39,910 nt of DNA from Patescibacteria group bacterium (GCA_019752125.1 JAIEMM010000014.1:1-39910), one strand, 5' to 3'. Numbered from the stretch's first letter, positions 18,078 to 27,211 are shown. Translations and numbers: made by a program. The notes: a model not told the origin generated them from the sequence alone.

Positions 18078-18876
18078 ACGAATTTTTTTCTATCTCAACA
18101 AAGCGTAGGGACACAAGGTCGACAGGCAAACGCGCATATAGTGTCACAAAGGATTGTTTCGGATCAAAAAGTACCGATGAAACAGTGCCCGCAAGCGCGC
18201 TTGCAACTCCAGGAAACACGATTGAGTTCCCCACTTTGACCGGAGTGCCAGCTGGCACTTGTCCAACGAATGAGCCGGAGCCTTGCCCTTGCATGCTGAC
18301 AGGAACTATCTGTGTCGTACTTGAAAGATGAAGAAGCGCATCGTACGTTTGTCCAGGCGCTGAAAATAGAATTACACGCGATGTGTGTCCATAGACTTCC
18401 CCAACCGTACCAATGCGCGTCGTGCCACCGGCTGAAACAAAGTCACCTGAGTGCACACCTTCAGTTTCTCCCGCATCTATGAGAAGTGTGTCGTACGGGA
18501 TTGCAGGTGGACGCATGAGAACACCAGCCAATATTCTTTCACCACTTGTCTGCGCAGGCAGGCGCCCCAAGCGATTTTTAAGTTCAATAGTTTCTTGATA
18601 TAGGGCGTTTCTGTCAGCAAGGAGGGCGGTTGTAGAAGCAAGTTCAGCGCGAAGACGTTGGTTGTCGGAGGAATCGAGCCCAACACGCGCGCGCTGAAGC
18701 GGCGACATGAGTGCCCATGCGGCAGACTCAATTTCACGATGCCAAAAAACTCCCGCGCCTAACAGGACCAGGCACACAATTGCAAATACAAACGAGCGGA
18801 ATGAAAACCAGCCGCCAGGTTTCCGTCCTGTGGAATATACTGAACGCGAACTAAAAGGATTAGAAGTCCTCGCCAT
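18067..18876 (-). CDS. mreC: Rod shape-determining protein MreC
   Basis: N-terminal TM, coiled coil, then GVHSGDFVSAGGTTRIGTVGEVYGHTSRVILFSAPGQ; next to mreB. Confidence 0.85.
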   Translation of the reverse strand: MARTSNPFSSRSVYSTGRKPGGWFSFRSFVFAIVCLVLLGAGVFWHREIESAAWALMSPLQRARVGLDSSDNQRLRAELASTTALLADRNALYQETIELKNRLGRLPAQTSGERILAGVLMRPPAIPYDTLLIDAGETEGVHSGDFVSAGGTTRIGTVGEVYGHTSRVILFSAPGQTYDALLHLSSTTQIVPVSMQGQGSGSFVGQVPAGTPVKVGNSIVFPGVASALAGTVSSVLFDPKQSFVTLYARLPVDLVSLRFVEIEKNSYAH

Positions 18877-19912
18877 ATTCAAGCAAGAGATCTTGGTATA
18901 AAGGGAGATTTTCCAAAATAACGCCCGTGCCACGCGCAACAGCCGTAAGAGGGTCGTCTGCAACTGTAACGGGAACTTTGAGCCATTGTGAGAGAAGTTG
19001 GTCTAAGCCTTTCAAAAGCGCTCCTCCGCCAACAAGCGTAATCCCGGAACGCATCACGTCGGAAAGAATTTCTGGCGGTGTTGTTTCGAGCACTTCGCGG
19101 ACGCTCTCAACAAGCGTATCTATAGACTGTGAAATTGCTTCGCGGATATCCTGGTCAGTAAGAATAATTTCGCGTGGCAACCCAGAAATAAGGTCGCGTC
19201 CACGAACGACTGCTTGCGACTCCTGTCCGCCCTCAATGACAGAACCTATCGCCATCTTTACCTCTTCCGCAGTTTTCTCGCCGATCAATATCTTAAATTC
19301 CGAGCGGACGTATGCAATGATGTCCTGATTGAGTTTGTCGCCTGCGCTACGCAAGTTTTTTGCGCGCACAATACCACCAAGCGAGAGCACGGCGATGTCG
19401 ACAGTTCCCCCACCAATATCAACAATCATGCTGCCCACGGCTTCTCGAATAGGCAGGCGCACACCAAGCGCCGCGGCAACAGGTTCTTCAACAATATGCA
19501 CTTCGCGCGCACCCGCGTTTTGCGCCGCATCTTTTACTGCACGCATCTCTACGTTGGTGATGCCAGCAGGCACACCAATGACAGCACGGGGCCCTAGCAT
19601 TTTGCGAGATACACCTTGTGCCTGGTTGATAAGGTACGCGATCATCTCCTCTGTTGCTTCGAAATCAGACACAACACCATCGACAAGCGGGCGCACTGCC
19701 GTTAAGTGGCCAGGCGTGCGGCCAAGCATATCGCGCGCAGCTTTTCCTACCGCTACCACCTGGTTTGTTTTTTGGTTTACGGCAACAACGGAAGGTTCGT
19801 TTACAACTATCCCCTTTCCGCGCATATATACGAGCGTATTGGCAGTTCCTAAGTCTATGCCAACATCATTCGATAATAGTGGGAATATTTTATTTTTTAG
19901 TCGTTCTATCAT
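18860..19912 (-). CDS. mreB: Rod shape-determining protein MreB (copy 1)
   Basis: NDVGIDLGTANTLVYMRGKGIVVNEPSVVAVN; IVDIGGGTVDIAVLSLGGIV; GGALLKGLDQLL. Confidence 0.96.
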   Translation of the reverse strand: MIERLKNKIFPLLSNDVGIDLGTANTLVYMRGKGIVVNEPSVVAVNQKTNQVVAVGKAARDMLGRTPGHLTAVRPLVDGVVSDFEATEEMIAYLINQAQGVSRKMLGPRAVIGVPAGITNVEMRAVKDAAQNAGAREVHIVEEPVAAALGVRLPIREAVGSMIVDIGGGTVDIAVLSLGGIVRAKNLRSAGDKLNQDIIAYVRSEFKILIGEKTAEEVKMAIGSVIEGGQESQAVVRGRDLISGLPREIILTDQDIREAISQSIDTLVESVREVLETTPPEILSDVMRSGITLVGGGALLKGLDQLLSQWLKVPVTVADDPLTAVARGTGVILENLPLYQDLLLEYGEDF

Positions 19913-19922
19913 GTTCTGTCAT

Positions 19923-19980
19923 GCGGCTTGCCGCGTGGACGCAGCCTTTACGCGGCTTGCCACGTGGGCGCAGCCTTTAC
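19923..19980 (+). repeat. 29-bp tandem duplication forming two hairpins
   Basis: GCGGCTTGCC(G/A)CGTGG(A/G)CGCAGCCTTTAC x2, between proS and mreB. Confidence 0.85.
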
Positions 19981-21224
19981 GTGGTCAGGTGTCCTATCAA
20001 TTCTGAAATGCTCTTATGCGACGTATGCCCTGAGGCTCTTTCTACACATTCAAACTTACCTGCGGCCAATGTCTTTTCTGACACGACGATGCGAAGCGGA
20101 ATGCCAAAGAGGTCGCTGTCGGCAAACTTTTCTCCCGCGCGCGCGTCACGGTCGTCCCAGAGCACTTCGATACCAGCTTCTGTAAGCTCACGGTACAACT
20201 CCGCTGCTTCTTTTTTCACCTCTTCGTTGTCGCTTGAAAGTTCAACCAAATGCACACGGAACGGCGCGATGCTTTCAGGCCACACAAGACCTTTGTCGTC
20301 AGCAAATTTTTCCACAGCAACACCCATCAAACGCGTAATACCAATACCGAAGCAGCCCATAATTGGATATTTCTTTTCACCGTTTGCATCCTGATAGGTA
20401 AGATCGAAATCTTTCGTATACTTTTGGCCGAGATCAAAAATATTGCCAACTTCTGAGGCTTTTGCGCGACTTAGTGTTCCGCTATTGCAACGGGTGCAGG
20501 TTTCGTTTTCTTTTGATTCTGCCACTTCAACGTTCACGCAGTACGAACATGTGTCGCAATACAAGATGTCATCTTCACCAGCGTCAGTAAGAACCATAAA
20601 CTCGTATGAGAGTTTCTTCGTAAAGCTGCCGCCAGAGGCTTCCGTTGCTTTTGCTACCAACCCGATACGGTCATAGACGCGCAGGTATGCGTCTTTTGCG
20701 AGTGCATAAAAGCGATCGAAGTCTTCCTGCGTATCGTGGAAGGAATACATATCCTTCATTGTGAATTCTCGTCCGCGCATAATGCCGCTTTTTGCGCGAA
20801 GTTCGTCACGATACTTCTGTCCGATCTGATATACAACAAGCGGAAGATCTTTGTATGAAGAAATATATTCTTTAGCGATTGGTGTAACAATCTCCTCTTC
20901 GCTCTGCCCTACGGTGTATTCTTTTTCAGTGCGGCTTTGGATTTTAAAAACAACATCAACGTTATCCCATGCGCCTGTCTGCTTCCACGGCTCGCTTGGA
21001 TGAAGCGTCGCCATGCGGATTTCTTGGCCGCCAATCTTATCCATCTCGTCGCGCACAATTGCTTCAATTTTTTCAAGCACGCGTTTTCCGAGCTGCAGAT
21101 ATGAGTACACGCCTGCCATTTCTTTATGAACAAAACCTGCACGAATGAGGAGCTGTGCATTCTTTGAAACCTCATCCTTTGGAGCTTCGCGGCGAGTCTT
21201 CGTAAATAGATGTGTTTGGCGCAT
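19977..21224 (-). CDS. proS: Prolyl-tRNA synthetase, compact form
   Basis: RGREFTMKDMYSFH; GDIFDLG-like VGNIFDLGQKYTKDF; MGCFGIGITRLMG; 415 aa, no INS domain. Confidence 0.94.
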   Translation of the reverse strand: MRQTHLFTKTRREAPKDEVSKNAQLLIRAGFVHKEMAGVYSYLQLGKRVLEKIEAIVRDEMDKIGGQEIRMATLHPSEPWKQTGAWDNVDVVFKIQSRTEKEYTVGQSEEEIVTPIAKEYISSYKDLPLVVYQIGQKYRDELRAKSGIMRGREFTMKDMYSFHDTQEDFDRFYALAKDAYLRVYDRIGLVAKATEASGGSFTKKLSYEFMVLTDAGEDDILYCDTCSYCVNVEVAESKENETCTRCNSGTLSRAKASEVGNIFDLGQKYTKDFDLTYQDANGEKKYPIMGCFGIGITRLMGVAVEKFADDKGLVWPESIAPFRVHLVELSSDNEEVKKEAAELYRELTEAGIEVLWDDRDARAGEKFADSDLFGIPLRIVVSEKTLAAGKFECVERASGHTSHKSISELIGHLTT

Positions 21225-21287
21225 AGTTCATTCATTCTACGGGGAAAGTACTCTTGTGGCAAAAGGCTTTTTTCGGCCCAGCCTTAC

Positions 21288-21316
21288 TTGACTTTAATAC
21301 TTTGTTGTGATACAAT
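21288..21316 (+). promoter_or_regulatory. Sigma70-type promoter for the CSD-fusion gene
   Basis: TTGACT, 17-bp spacer, TACAAT. Confidence 0.7.
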
Positions 21317-21417
21317 TGTACCAGATCAATCTATCGATCTTCGACAGTCGAAATCTAGTTTAAACCCGTCCAAACGGCCAAGCCGTAAGGACAAATTCTC
21401 TTGAAAGGGGAATGACA

Positions 21418-22434
21418 ATGAGCACGACCACTCTCGCCCGTCCGACCTGCAACGGCAACGGCGGCAAGAAGTTCAAGAAGCAGCGTTGGGGTCGCACCCA
21501 GCCGCTGCAGATGATGCAATGGGGGCATGACCTCCTCGGCTCGATCGAGATCGGCGTCGCCAACTTCAAGATGAGCCCCATCACCGCCCAGGTGGGTCCC
21601 AACAATTGGACCCGCATCTATCCCATGGACGGCGTTCGCCAACCCAAGGTGGTGCAGGTCCGCTTCACGGGCCAGCTCAACGACGGCGTCGCCCTGCTCT
21701 ACGCGCAGGGCACCAACGTGACCAACATGATGGGCGAGGACAAGTTCCCCGCCTTCAATGTTCCGGTCGCCTGGAAGGCCCGCACCGACGGCGATGATGT
21801 TCCCCACACGCGAGTGAAGGACATGGACAACATCGACCTCATCCTGATTCTGGACGACAAGATCTTCCAGCTCCAGGTGTCGGTCATCACCCGCAAGGAG
21901 AAGTTCTGGCTCTGCGCGCAGGAGACGCACGGCGGACAGGTCATCAAGACGACGGTCGAACGCGCCGCCGAGCTCGGCCTCACGCCGCACCAGGTTGGCG
22001 ACGACTTCTACATCGTCGCTCCCCTGTTCTCCGAGAACGCCTACCCCGGCGCCGACTACCTGAAGAACTTCAAGGACGTCGGTGGCGCGGCGGTCGAGCA
22101 CGTCGTCAACTTTGGCAAGGTCGTCGAGACCGAGTACGAGCCCGAGCAGTGGACGATGGCTTCGGAAGGCGCCGCTCTTCCCGAAGGCTGCAAGGCCGAG
22201 AACGGCTGGAAGATCGGCATGATCACCTGGTTCAATGTTGTTCTCGGTTGGGGGTTCGCCCTCGACCAGGATGGCAACACGGTGTTCGTCCACTTCCAGA
22301 GCGTCGTCGACGAGGACAAGCGGCCGATCGTCCTGGGTGAACACCCCGGCATTCTGCAGCCCATGAGCCCGGTCGCTTTCAAGACCAAGAAGGGCGACCA
22401 AGGTCTCCAGGCGACCATGACCTGCATCCTCTAG
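21418..22434 (+). CDS. Protein with large uncharacterised N-terminal region and C-terminal cold-shock-like domain
   Basis: C-terminus GMITWFNVVLGWGFALDQDGNTVFVHFQSV...PVAFKTKKGDQGLQATMT resembles the CSD; AAAGGGG SD; GC-rich codon usage. Confidence 0.8.
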   Translation: MSTTTLARPTCNGNGGKKFKKQRWGRTQPLQMMQWGHDLLGSIEIGVANFKMSPITAQVGPNNWTRIYPMDGVRQPKVVQVRFTGQLNDGVALLYAQGTNVTNMMGEDKFPAFNVPVAWKARTDGDDVPHTRVKDMDNIDLILILDDKIFQLQVSVITRKEKFWLCAQETHGGQVIKTTVERAAELGLTPHQVGDDFYIVAPLFSENAYPGADYLKNFKDVGGAAVEHVVNFGKVVETEYEPEQWTMASEGAALPEGCKAENGWKIGMITWFNVVLGWGFALDQDGNTVFVHFQSVVDEDKRPIVLGEHPGILQPMSPVAFKTKKGDQGLQATMTCIL

Positions 22435-22481
22435 CAGGAAGCGGACTAGATTTCGAACAGTGTACTTTGTTCGGCAGTTAG

Positions 22482-22520
22482 GCGCGGTATCTTCGGATGC
22501 TGCGTCTTTTTGTTTTATTT
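22482..22520 (+). terminator. Rho-independent terminator with UUCG loop
   Basis: gcgcggtatc-ttcg-gatgctgcgt followed by ctttttgtttt. Confidence 0.7.
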
Positions 22521-22540
22521 TCCTGGTATCATTATTTCAA

Positions 22541-24016
22541 ATGAAGAATTCCCGCTACTCCCCATCCGGGCAATGGAAGCAGCTTATACCTGACATTGAA
22601 GACGTGCTCAAAAAAATGGATGCGGCTCCAATACTCTCTGTAGGCATTACGCCCTACACCCGCATCATTCCCTCTTTCTTTTTAAATAACTACACCATCT
22701 ACGGCATCAAGCGTTCAAGCGACGTAGACATTATTGAACAGTACGCACCCATCACAGTGCTCGAAGACCGCCATAAGGCCATCGCACAAAAAGTGCATGG
22801 GACAAATTATCTTATTGGAAACCATGCGTTCCAGGCATATCTGAAATCTAGACGCGACCCGCCTATAGTGATGCTCACAACAACCGATATTAAAAGCACT
22901 AAGACGCTTGAAGATCTAGGCATTCGATGGATTGGCAACCCTGCCTCGGTTATGGAAAGTGTTAAGCTCAAGGGCGATTTCAGAGATTTAGTACAGAAGC
23001 TCGGTCTTCCTTCCCTGCCATCACATTTCTATAGACGTGAAGAATTTCTATCAGCTCCCTTTCAAAGTATTTACGACGCAGTTGGCGGCTCATTCGTAGT
23101 TCAGCGTGCAGACAAAGAAGTTGGAGGCAACGAAGGCACCTTCTTTATTCACGACGATGCAGATTTCCGCCGATGCCTTGCATCGCTCACTCCTGATACA
23201 AATTTCTCTCGCCTGCTTGTTACACGCTTTGTCGAGGGATATTCGGTTTCAATGTTGGGCTGCATAGTTCCGCAAGGAGTTCTTTCAGGGCCATTGCAGC
23301 TTCAACTTATAGACGTGCCTGAAAGTTTGCACGGCGTTGCGCCTCACGGCATTTTCTTTGGAAATGACATTGGCTTTTCTGATTGGAACGCAGAGGCTGA
23401 AGCAACTGCACAAAAAGTAATCGAGGGCATCGGTGCGCACATGCAGTCAGAAGGATATAAGGGTATCTTTGGCATCGACTTCCTCTACGATAAGAAGACT
23501 GGAGAGATCTTCCCTATTGAATGCAACCCTCGCTTTACTGGTTCGCTTGCCCTCTACTCTTTGATGCTTCTTGAAGCAGGAGTGCCGCCACTGGAATTTT
23601 TCCACCTGCTCTCGCTTCTTAACATCACCAGCTCGTTCGATTTCGATACGGTGAACCGCGCTCTTAAAGTCAGAAACCCTTGTTCACATATCGCCTTCTC
23701 GCCTCGAGGCATTACGTCTATGGAGCTTCCCCTGCTTGCGGGCGTGTACGAATATGACCCATCAAAGCCAGAGCAGCTTTGGTATGTGGGAAAAGGCATT
23801 TCACTTGCAGACCTCACAAACGACAATCAATTTCTTTTGGCCGACACGGTTCCTTCGCTTGGAGCATCAATAGAGCAGGCAGTGCCTCGACTCTTTAAAT
23901 TTATTTTTCCACGCAGCATTGCCCGCTCGTCATATTCAGTTGATGACCGGACGGCATTTTTGCTACGCCGCTTCTCTCAAGTTCTCTTGGACGCAGTGAA
24001 GGAAAAGACTTCTTAG
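22541..24016 (+). CDS. ATP-grasp domain protein
   Basis: SFVVQRADKEVGGNEGTFFI, YKGIFGIDFLYDKKTGEIFPIECNPRFTGS are ATP-grasp hallmarks; substrate unknown. Confidence 0.82.
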   Translation: MKNSRYSPSGQWKQLIPDIEDVLKKMDAAPILSVGITPYTRIIPSFFLNNYTIYGIKRSSDVDIIEQYAPITVLEDRHKAIAQKVHGTNYLIGNHAFQAYLKSRRDPPIVMLTTTDIKSTKTLEDLGIRWIGNPASVMESVKLKGDFRDLVQKLGLPSLPSHFYRREEFLSAPFQSIYDAVGGSFVVQRADKEVGGNEGTFFIHDDADFRRCLASLTPDTNFSRLLVTRFVEGYSVSMLGCIVPQGVLSGPLQLQLIDVPESLHGVAPHGIFFGNDIGFSDWNAEAEATAQKVIEGIGAHMQSEGYKGIFGIDFLYDKKTGEIFPIECNPRFTGSLALYSLMLLEAGVPPLEFFHLLSLLNITSSFDFDTVNRALKVRNPCSHIAFSPRGITSMELPLLAGVYEYDPSKPEQLWYVGKGISLADLTNDNQFLLADTVPSLGASIEQAVPRLFKFIFPRSIARSSYSVDDRTAFLLRRFSQVLLDAVKEKTS

Positions 24017-25224
24017 ATTGTTGGGTGCACCAGACGCACGACGTCGTGGTATGACGCGACAACCATCAAAAGGATTAGGAGTCCGAAGCTGACGAGCGTG
24101 AAGCCGTAGGCAATCTTTTTTGATATTGGGCGTTTTGTAATGCCTTCAATAATGATGAAGAGTAAGCGGCCACCGTCGAGGCCTGGGATTGGGAGTACGT
24201 TCAAGATCGCGAGGTTGATGGAGATAAGTGCCGTGAGAACAATAGTTTCAATAAACCCTGCCTTAACCGCATTGGAGCCAATGCTTGTGATACCAATGGG
24301 CCCACTGACCTGCGAAAAGTTTGCCTGCCCACGAACAATAGTTGAGAAGAATCCTACCAAACCCTGTGCGGTTTGCATGGTGATGTTTTTCCCAAGCACC
24401 GCGCCTTGTACAAGCGCGAGATGGATTGGGAGTTTAAGAACTCCAACGTCATCAAGTTCAACACCAACAACCTTCTTCCCTTCTACAAATCCCTCGGCAG
24501 GACGCGCGAGTGCTTGTATTGTTTTCCCAGCGCGAGTAACAGTAAAGCCAATGGTTTCATCTTGATGCACCCCAATAAAAGCACGAATCTGCTCTGCAGT
24601 TGCCTTAGGTTCTAGTTGGGAAGTACCTGTAATGACAGACTCGACAATGTCTCCCGACATCAGCCCTGCTTTATCTACTGGGGAGCCAGGCAACACGGCA
24701 ACAATAGTTGTCTGCGCATTTTGAACCACTCCAACTCCTTCATGTTGAACAGGCGTTTGAATGCCGTACACGTACCCGGCAGTAAGGAGCAGCCACGCGA
24801 GCACGAGGTTGAACACAATGCCTGCGACAATTACTGCGGCTTGAATCCATCTATTCTTTTTTGCAAAGGATGTTCCAGAGGCTGAAGCAGAAACAAGTTC
24901 GTCCGAAATGTACGCAGGCGCGTCGGCGCCGGAGGTAGGAGAATTTTTAGCAGAAAATTCTCCGCGTTGAGGCGAGCTTGGTTTCTGCGCAGGCTCAGTA
25001 TCACCATCCTCTCCAAAGATTCTTACAAAGCCGCCGAAAGGCAGCCAGTTAAGGGAATATTCTGTTCCTCTCCATTTGATTGCAAAAATACGAGGTGGGA
25101 AAAAGATGCCGAATTCATCAACACGGATACCAAATGCTTTTGCGACAATAAAGTGGCCAAACTCATGTGCCAAGATGAGGCACACGAGTATTAAGATAAA
25201 AATAAGTATTGTCATATTAGCCAA
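24013..25224 (-). CDS. rseP: RseP/site-2 protease family zinc metalloprotease with PDZ domain
   Basis: LAHEFGHFIVAKAFGIRVDEFGIFFPP; PDZ region; LNVLPIPGLDGGRLLF. Confidence 0.93.
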   Translation of the reverse strand: MANMTILIFILILVCLILAHEFGHFIVAKAFGIRVDEFGIFFPPRIFAIKWRGTEYSLNWLPFGGFVRIFGEDGDTEPAQKPSSPQRGEFSAKNSPTSGADAPAYISDELVSASASGTSFAKKNRWIQAAVIVAGIVFNLVLAWLLLTAGYVYGIQTPVQHEGVGVVQNAQTTIVAVLPGSPVDKAGLMSGDIVESVITGTSQLEPKATAEQIRAFIGVHQDETIGFTVTRAGKTIQALARPAEGFVEGKKVVGVELDDVGVLKLPIHLALVQGAVLGKNITMQTAQGLVGFFSTIVRGQANFSQVSGPIGITSIGSNAVKAGFIETIVLTALISINLAILNVLPIPGLDGGRLLFIIIEGITKRPISKKIAYGFTLVSFGLLILLMVVASYHDVVRLVHPTI

Positions 25225-25768
25225 TTATTTCTTTTTCCTTGCGAGCAAAAGCTTCGTCAAAGCGCGCATTAGCTGCATCTACTTTCTTTTGCATTTCGTC
25301 TTTGAAGCGGAATTTGTCATCTTCTGGAATTTCTCCATCGCGCTCTTTCTTCTGAATGTCAGACCATACCTCATCGCGCGCCTGGCGTAACTGGACACGG
25401 GCGTCCTCTATTTTTTCTTTTGCGAGTTTAACTAACTGCACACGTCTCTCGCCAGTAAGCTCTGGGAATATAACGCGGAGACCAGCATCATCGACAGTAA
25501 CAGAGAGACCAAGGTTTGCGTGGCCAATTTCTTTTTCTATCTCTTTTGCCATAGCTGGGTCAAACGGCTTAATGCGCAACGTACGCGCATCTTCTGCGCC
25601 TATTGTTGCAACATTATTTATTGGCACACGCATGCCGTAGCTCTCTACTTGGATACCATCCAAAATTGCGACAGTTGCACGGCCTGTACGTATGCCACCA
25701 AGCTCGCTCGCTGAATGTGCTTCTATTTCCTGAATTCGTGTATCGAAGGGTTTAAAATCGTATGCCAT
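25217..25768 (-). CDS. frr: Ribosome recycling factor
   Basis: GGIRTGRATVAILDGIQVESYGMRVPINNVATIGAEDARTLRIKPFDP; start set at 25768. Confidence 0.95.
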   Translation of the reverse strand: MAYDFKPFDTRIQEIEAHSASELGGIRTGRATVAILDGIQVESYGMRVPINNVATIGAEDARTLRIKPFDPAMAKEIEKEIGHANLGLSVTVDDAGLRVIFPELTGERRVQLVKLAKEKIEDARVQLRQARDEVWSDIQKKERDGEIPEDDKFRFKDEMQKKVDAANARFDEAFARKEKEIIG

Positions 25769-25802
25769 TGCGTAAGTATACCAGAGTGGAATTCCGTGTC
25801 GG

Positions 25803-26480
25803 TCAAACTCTAAATTTTTTTCCAGCTGGAGGGTAGATCTTAACAAGTGGATCCTTGGTTGTGTCGTATGGGCGGGCAGGTGCCACGTAGCGTCCGTAAT
25901 GGATAATGCGGTGCGTAATATGCGCCCATTCTTTCTTTGGAACAATCTGCATCAGATCTTTTTCAATACGAACCGCATCTTTATAGTCCGACAAGTCGTA
26001 GCGCTGCACAAAACGGATAACGTGCGTGTCTACTGTAATTCCATCAACCACGCCGTAGACAGTTGAAAGCACAATCGTTGCTGTTTTGCGCGCAACGCCA
26101 GGAAGTTTTAGGAGCTCCCCCATCGTGCTAGGGATTTTGCCCTTATATTCTTCTTTGATCATCTTTACTGCCCCAAGAATATTTTTTGCTTTATTTCGGT
26201 AAAAACCAGAGGCAAAAATATCTCGCTCAAATTCATTTCTCCCCTTCTGTGTTTTACCTGCATGAACATAATCCTCCAGAGTTCTGTATTTTTTGAACAG
26301 CTTCTCTGTAATGTTGTTAACGTTCTTGTCAGTAGACTGCGCCGAAAGCTGTACGGCGACGAGCAATTCGAGCGGATTTTTAAAATTCAATTCAATATCA
26401 ACTTCTGGAAACAATTTCTTAAGCGCTCGGTCGAGCTTTTGCATTCGAGCCTTTCGTTCCGCTAATTTCTTTGGGGTCAT
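25803..26480 (-). CDS. nth: Endonuclease III, lacking the 4Fe-4S cluster loop
   Basis: VAVQLSAQSTDKNVN; LLKLPGVARKTATIVLSTVYGVVDGITVDTHVIR; no C-terminal Cys quartet. Confidence 0.92.
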   Translation of the reverse strand: MTPKKLAERKARMQKLDRALKKLFPEVDIELNFKNPLELLVAVQLSAQSTDKNVNNITEKLFKKYRTLEDYVHAGKTQKGRNEFERDIFASGFYRNKAKNILGAVKMIKEEYKGKIPSTMGELLKLPGVARKTATIVLSTVYGVVDGITVDTHVIRFVQRYDLSDYKDAVRIEKDLMQIVPKKEWAHITHRIIHYGRYVAPARPYDTTKDPLVKIYPPAGKKFRV

Positions 26481-27208
26481 ATTTTTGGCAACGTTGCTGC
26501 AAAGTGCTCGAGAATCATCTTGAGCGATGGCGCACGGTCGGCGAGATACTGGCGGAAATGTGCAATATCAGTAAGACCATCCAAGATGTCCTGTTTTGAT
26601 TTATCAGATGCTTTTGACAGTCCCATATATAGGACCGCCTCTGTATTATTTAAAAATACTCGAGCCTGTTCCCGCGTATCTTCATCGTCATTCTTCAAAA
26701 ATGCTGTTACCCAAGCACTTCGTTTTGCATATGTAGAACCTAAGAACTCCGAAGCAGCGGTGGTCTCTGTAGCAGAAAGAAGCTCTGCCGAGCGTCCCCT
26801 ATTGCCCTGCAGGGAGGCAGGGCTTCTTTCTGCGAAAGTTTTCTTTGCAAATGCCTTATCCGGATAATCTAAAAATCGTGAACGAAGGGTCGGAATCACT
26901 ATTCCATGCGGCACAAGGACGACAAAAATAGCTCCCTCTCGAGGTTCTTCAAACAGTTTTAATAACGCCTGCTGAGCGTCACTTGCGATAGAAGAAATTC
27001 CTAATATAAACAATGAACGGCCGCTGACGCTCTTCAAGCTCGCCTGCTGAGCGAGCTCTCTCGCCTCATCAATACTAAATTTTTCCCATTGTTGTACTAA
27101 AACATCTGGGTTTTGCTCACGTTTAAAATCAAAACGCAAAGCTGCATCATCCGCCAGCTTTGGCAGAAGCGATACAGGCCCTTCATATACATATGCATGA
27201 TGCTGCAT
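26477..27208 (-). CDS. DNA polymerase III delta'-like protein
   Basis: SIDEARELAQQASLKSVSGRSLFILGISSIASDAQQALLKLFEEPREGAIFVVLVP; TLRSRF. Confidence 0.75.
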   Translation of the reverse strand: MQHHAYVYEGPVSLLPKLADDAALRFDFKREQNPDVLVQQWEKFSIDEARELAQQASLKSVSGRSLFILGISSIASDAQQALLKLFEEPREGAIFVVLVPHGIVIPTLRSRFLDYPDKAFAKKTFAERSPASLQGNRGRSAELLSATETTAASEFLGSTYAKRSAWVTAFLKNDDEDTREQARVFLNNTEAVLYMGLSKASDKSKQDILDGLTDIAHFRQYLADRAPSLKMILEHFAATLPKI

Positions 27209-27211
27209 GGT

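Noticed and set aside
19654-20394. 246-aa plus-strand ORF over mreB/proS
   Set aside because: Opposite strand of two well-identified genes and spans their intergenic repeat; shadow ORF.
21355-22401. 348-aa minus-strand ORF opposite the CSD-fusion gene
   Set aside because: GC-rich sense gene removes antisense stops; the antisense translation is low-complexity (Leu/Asp/Val/Gly) with no motifs. Shadow ORF.
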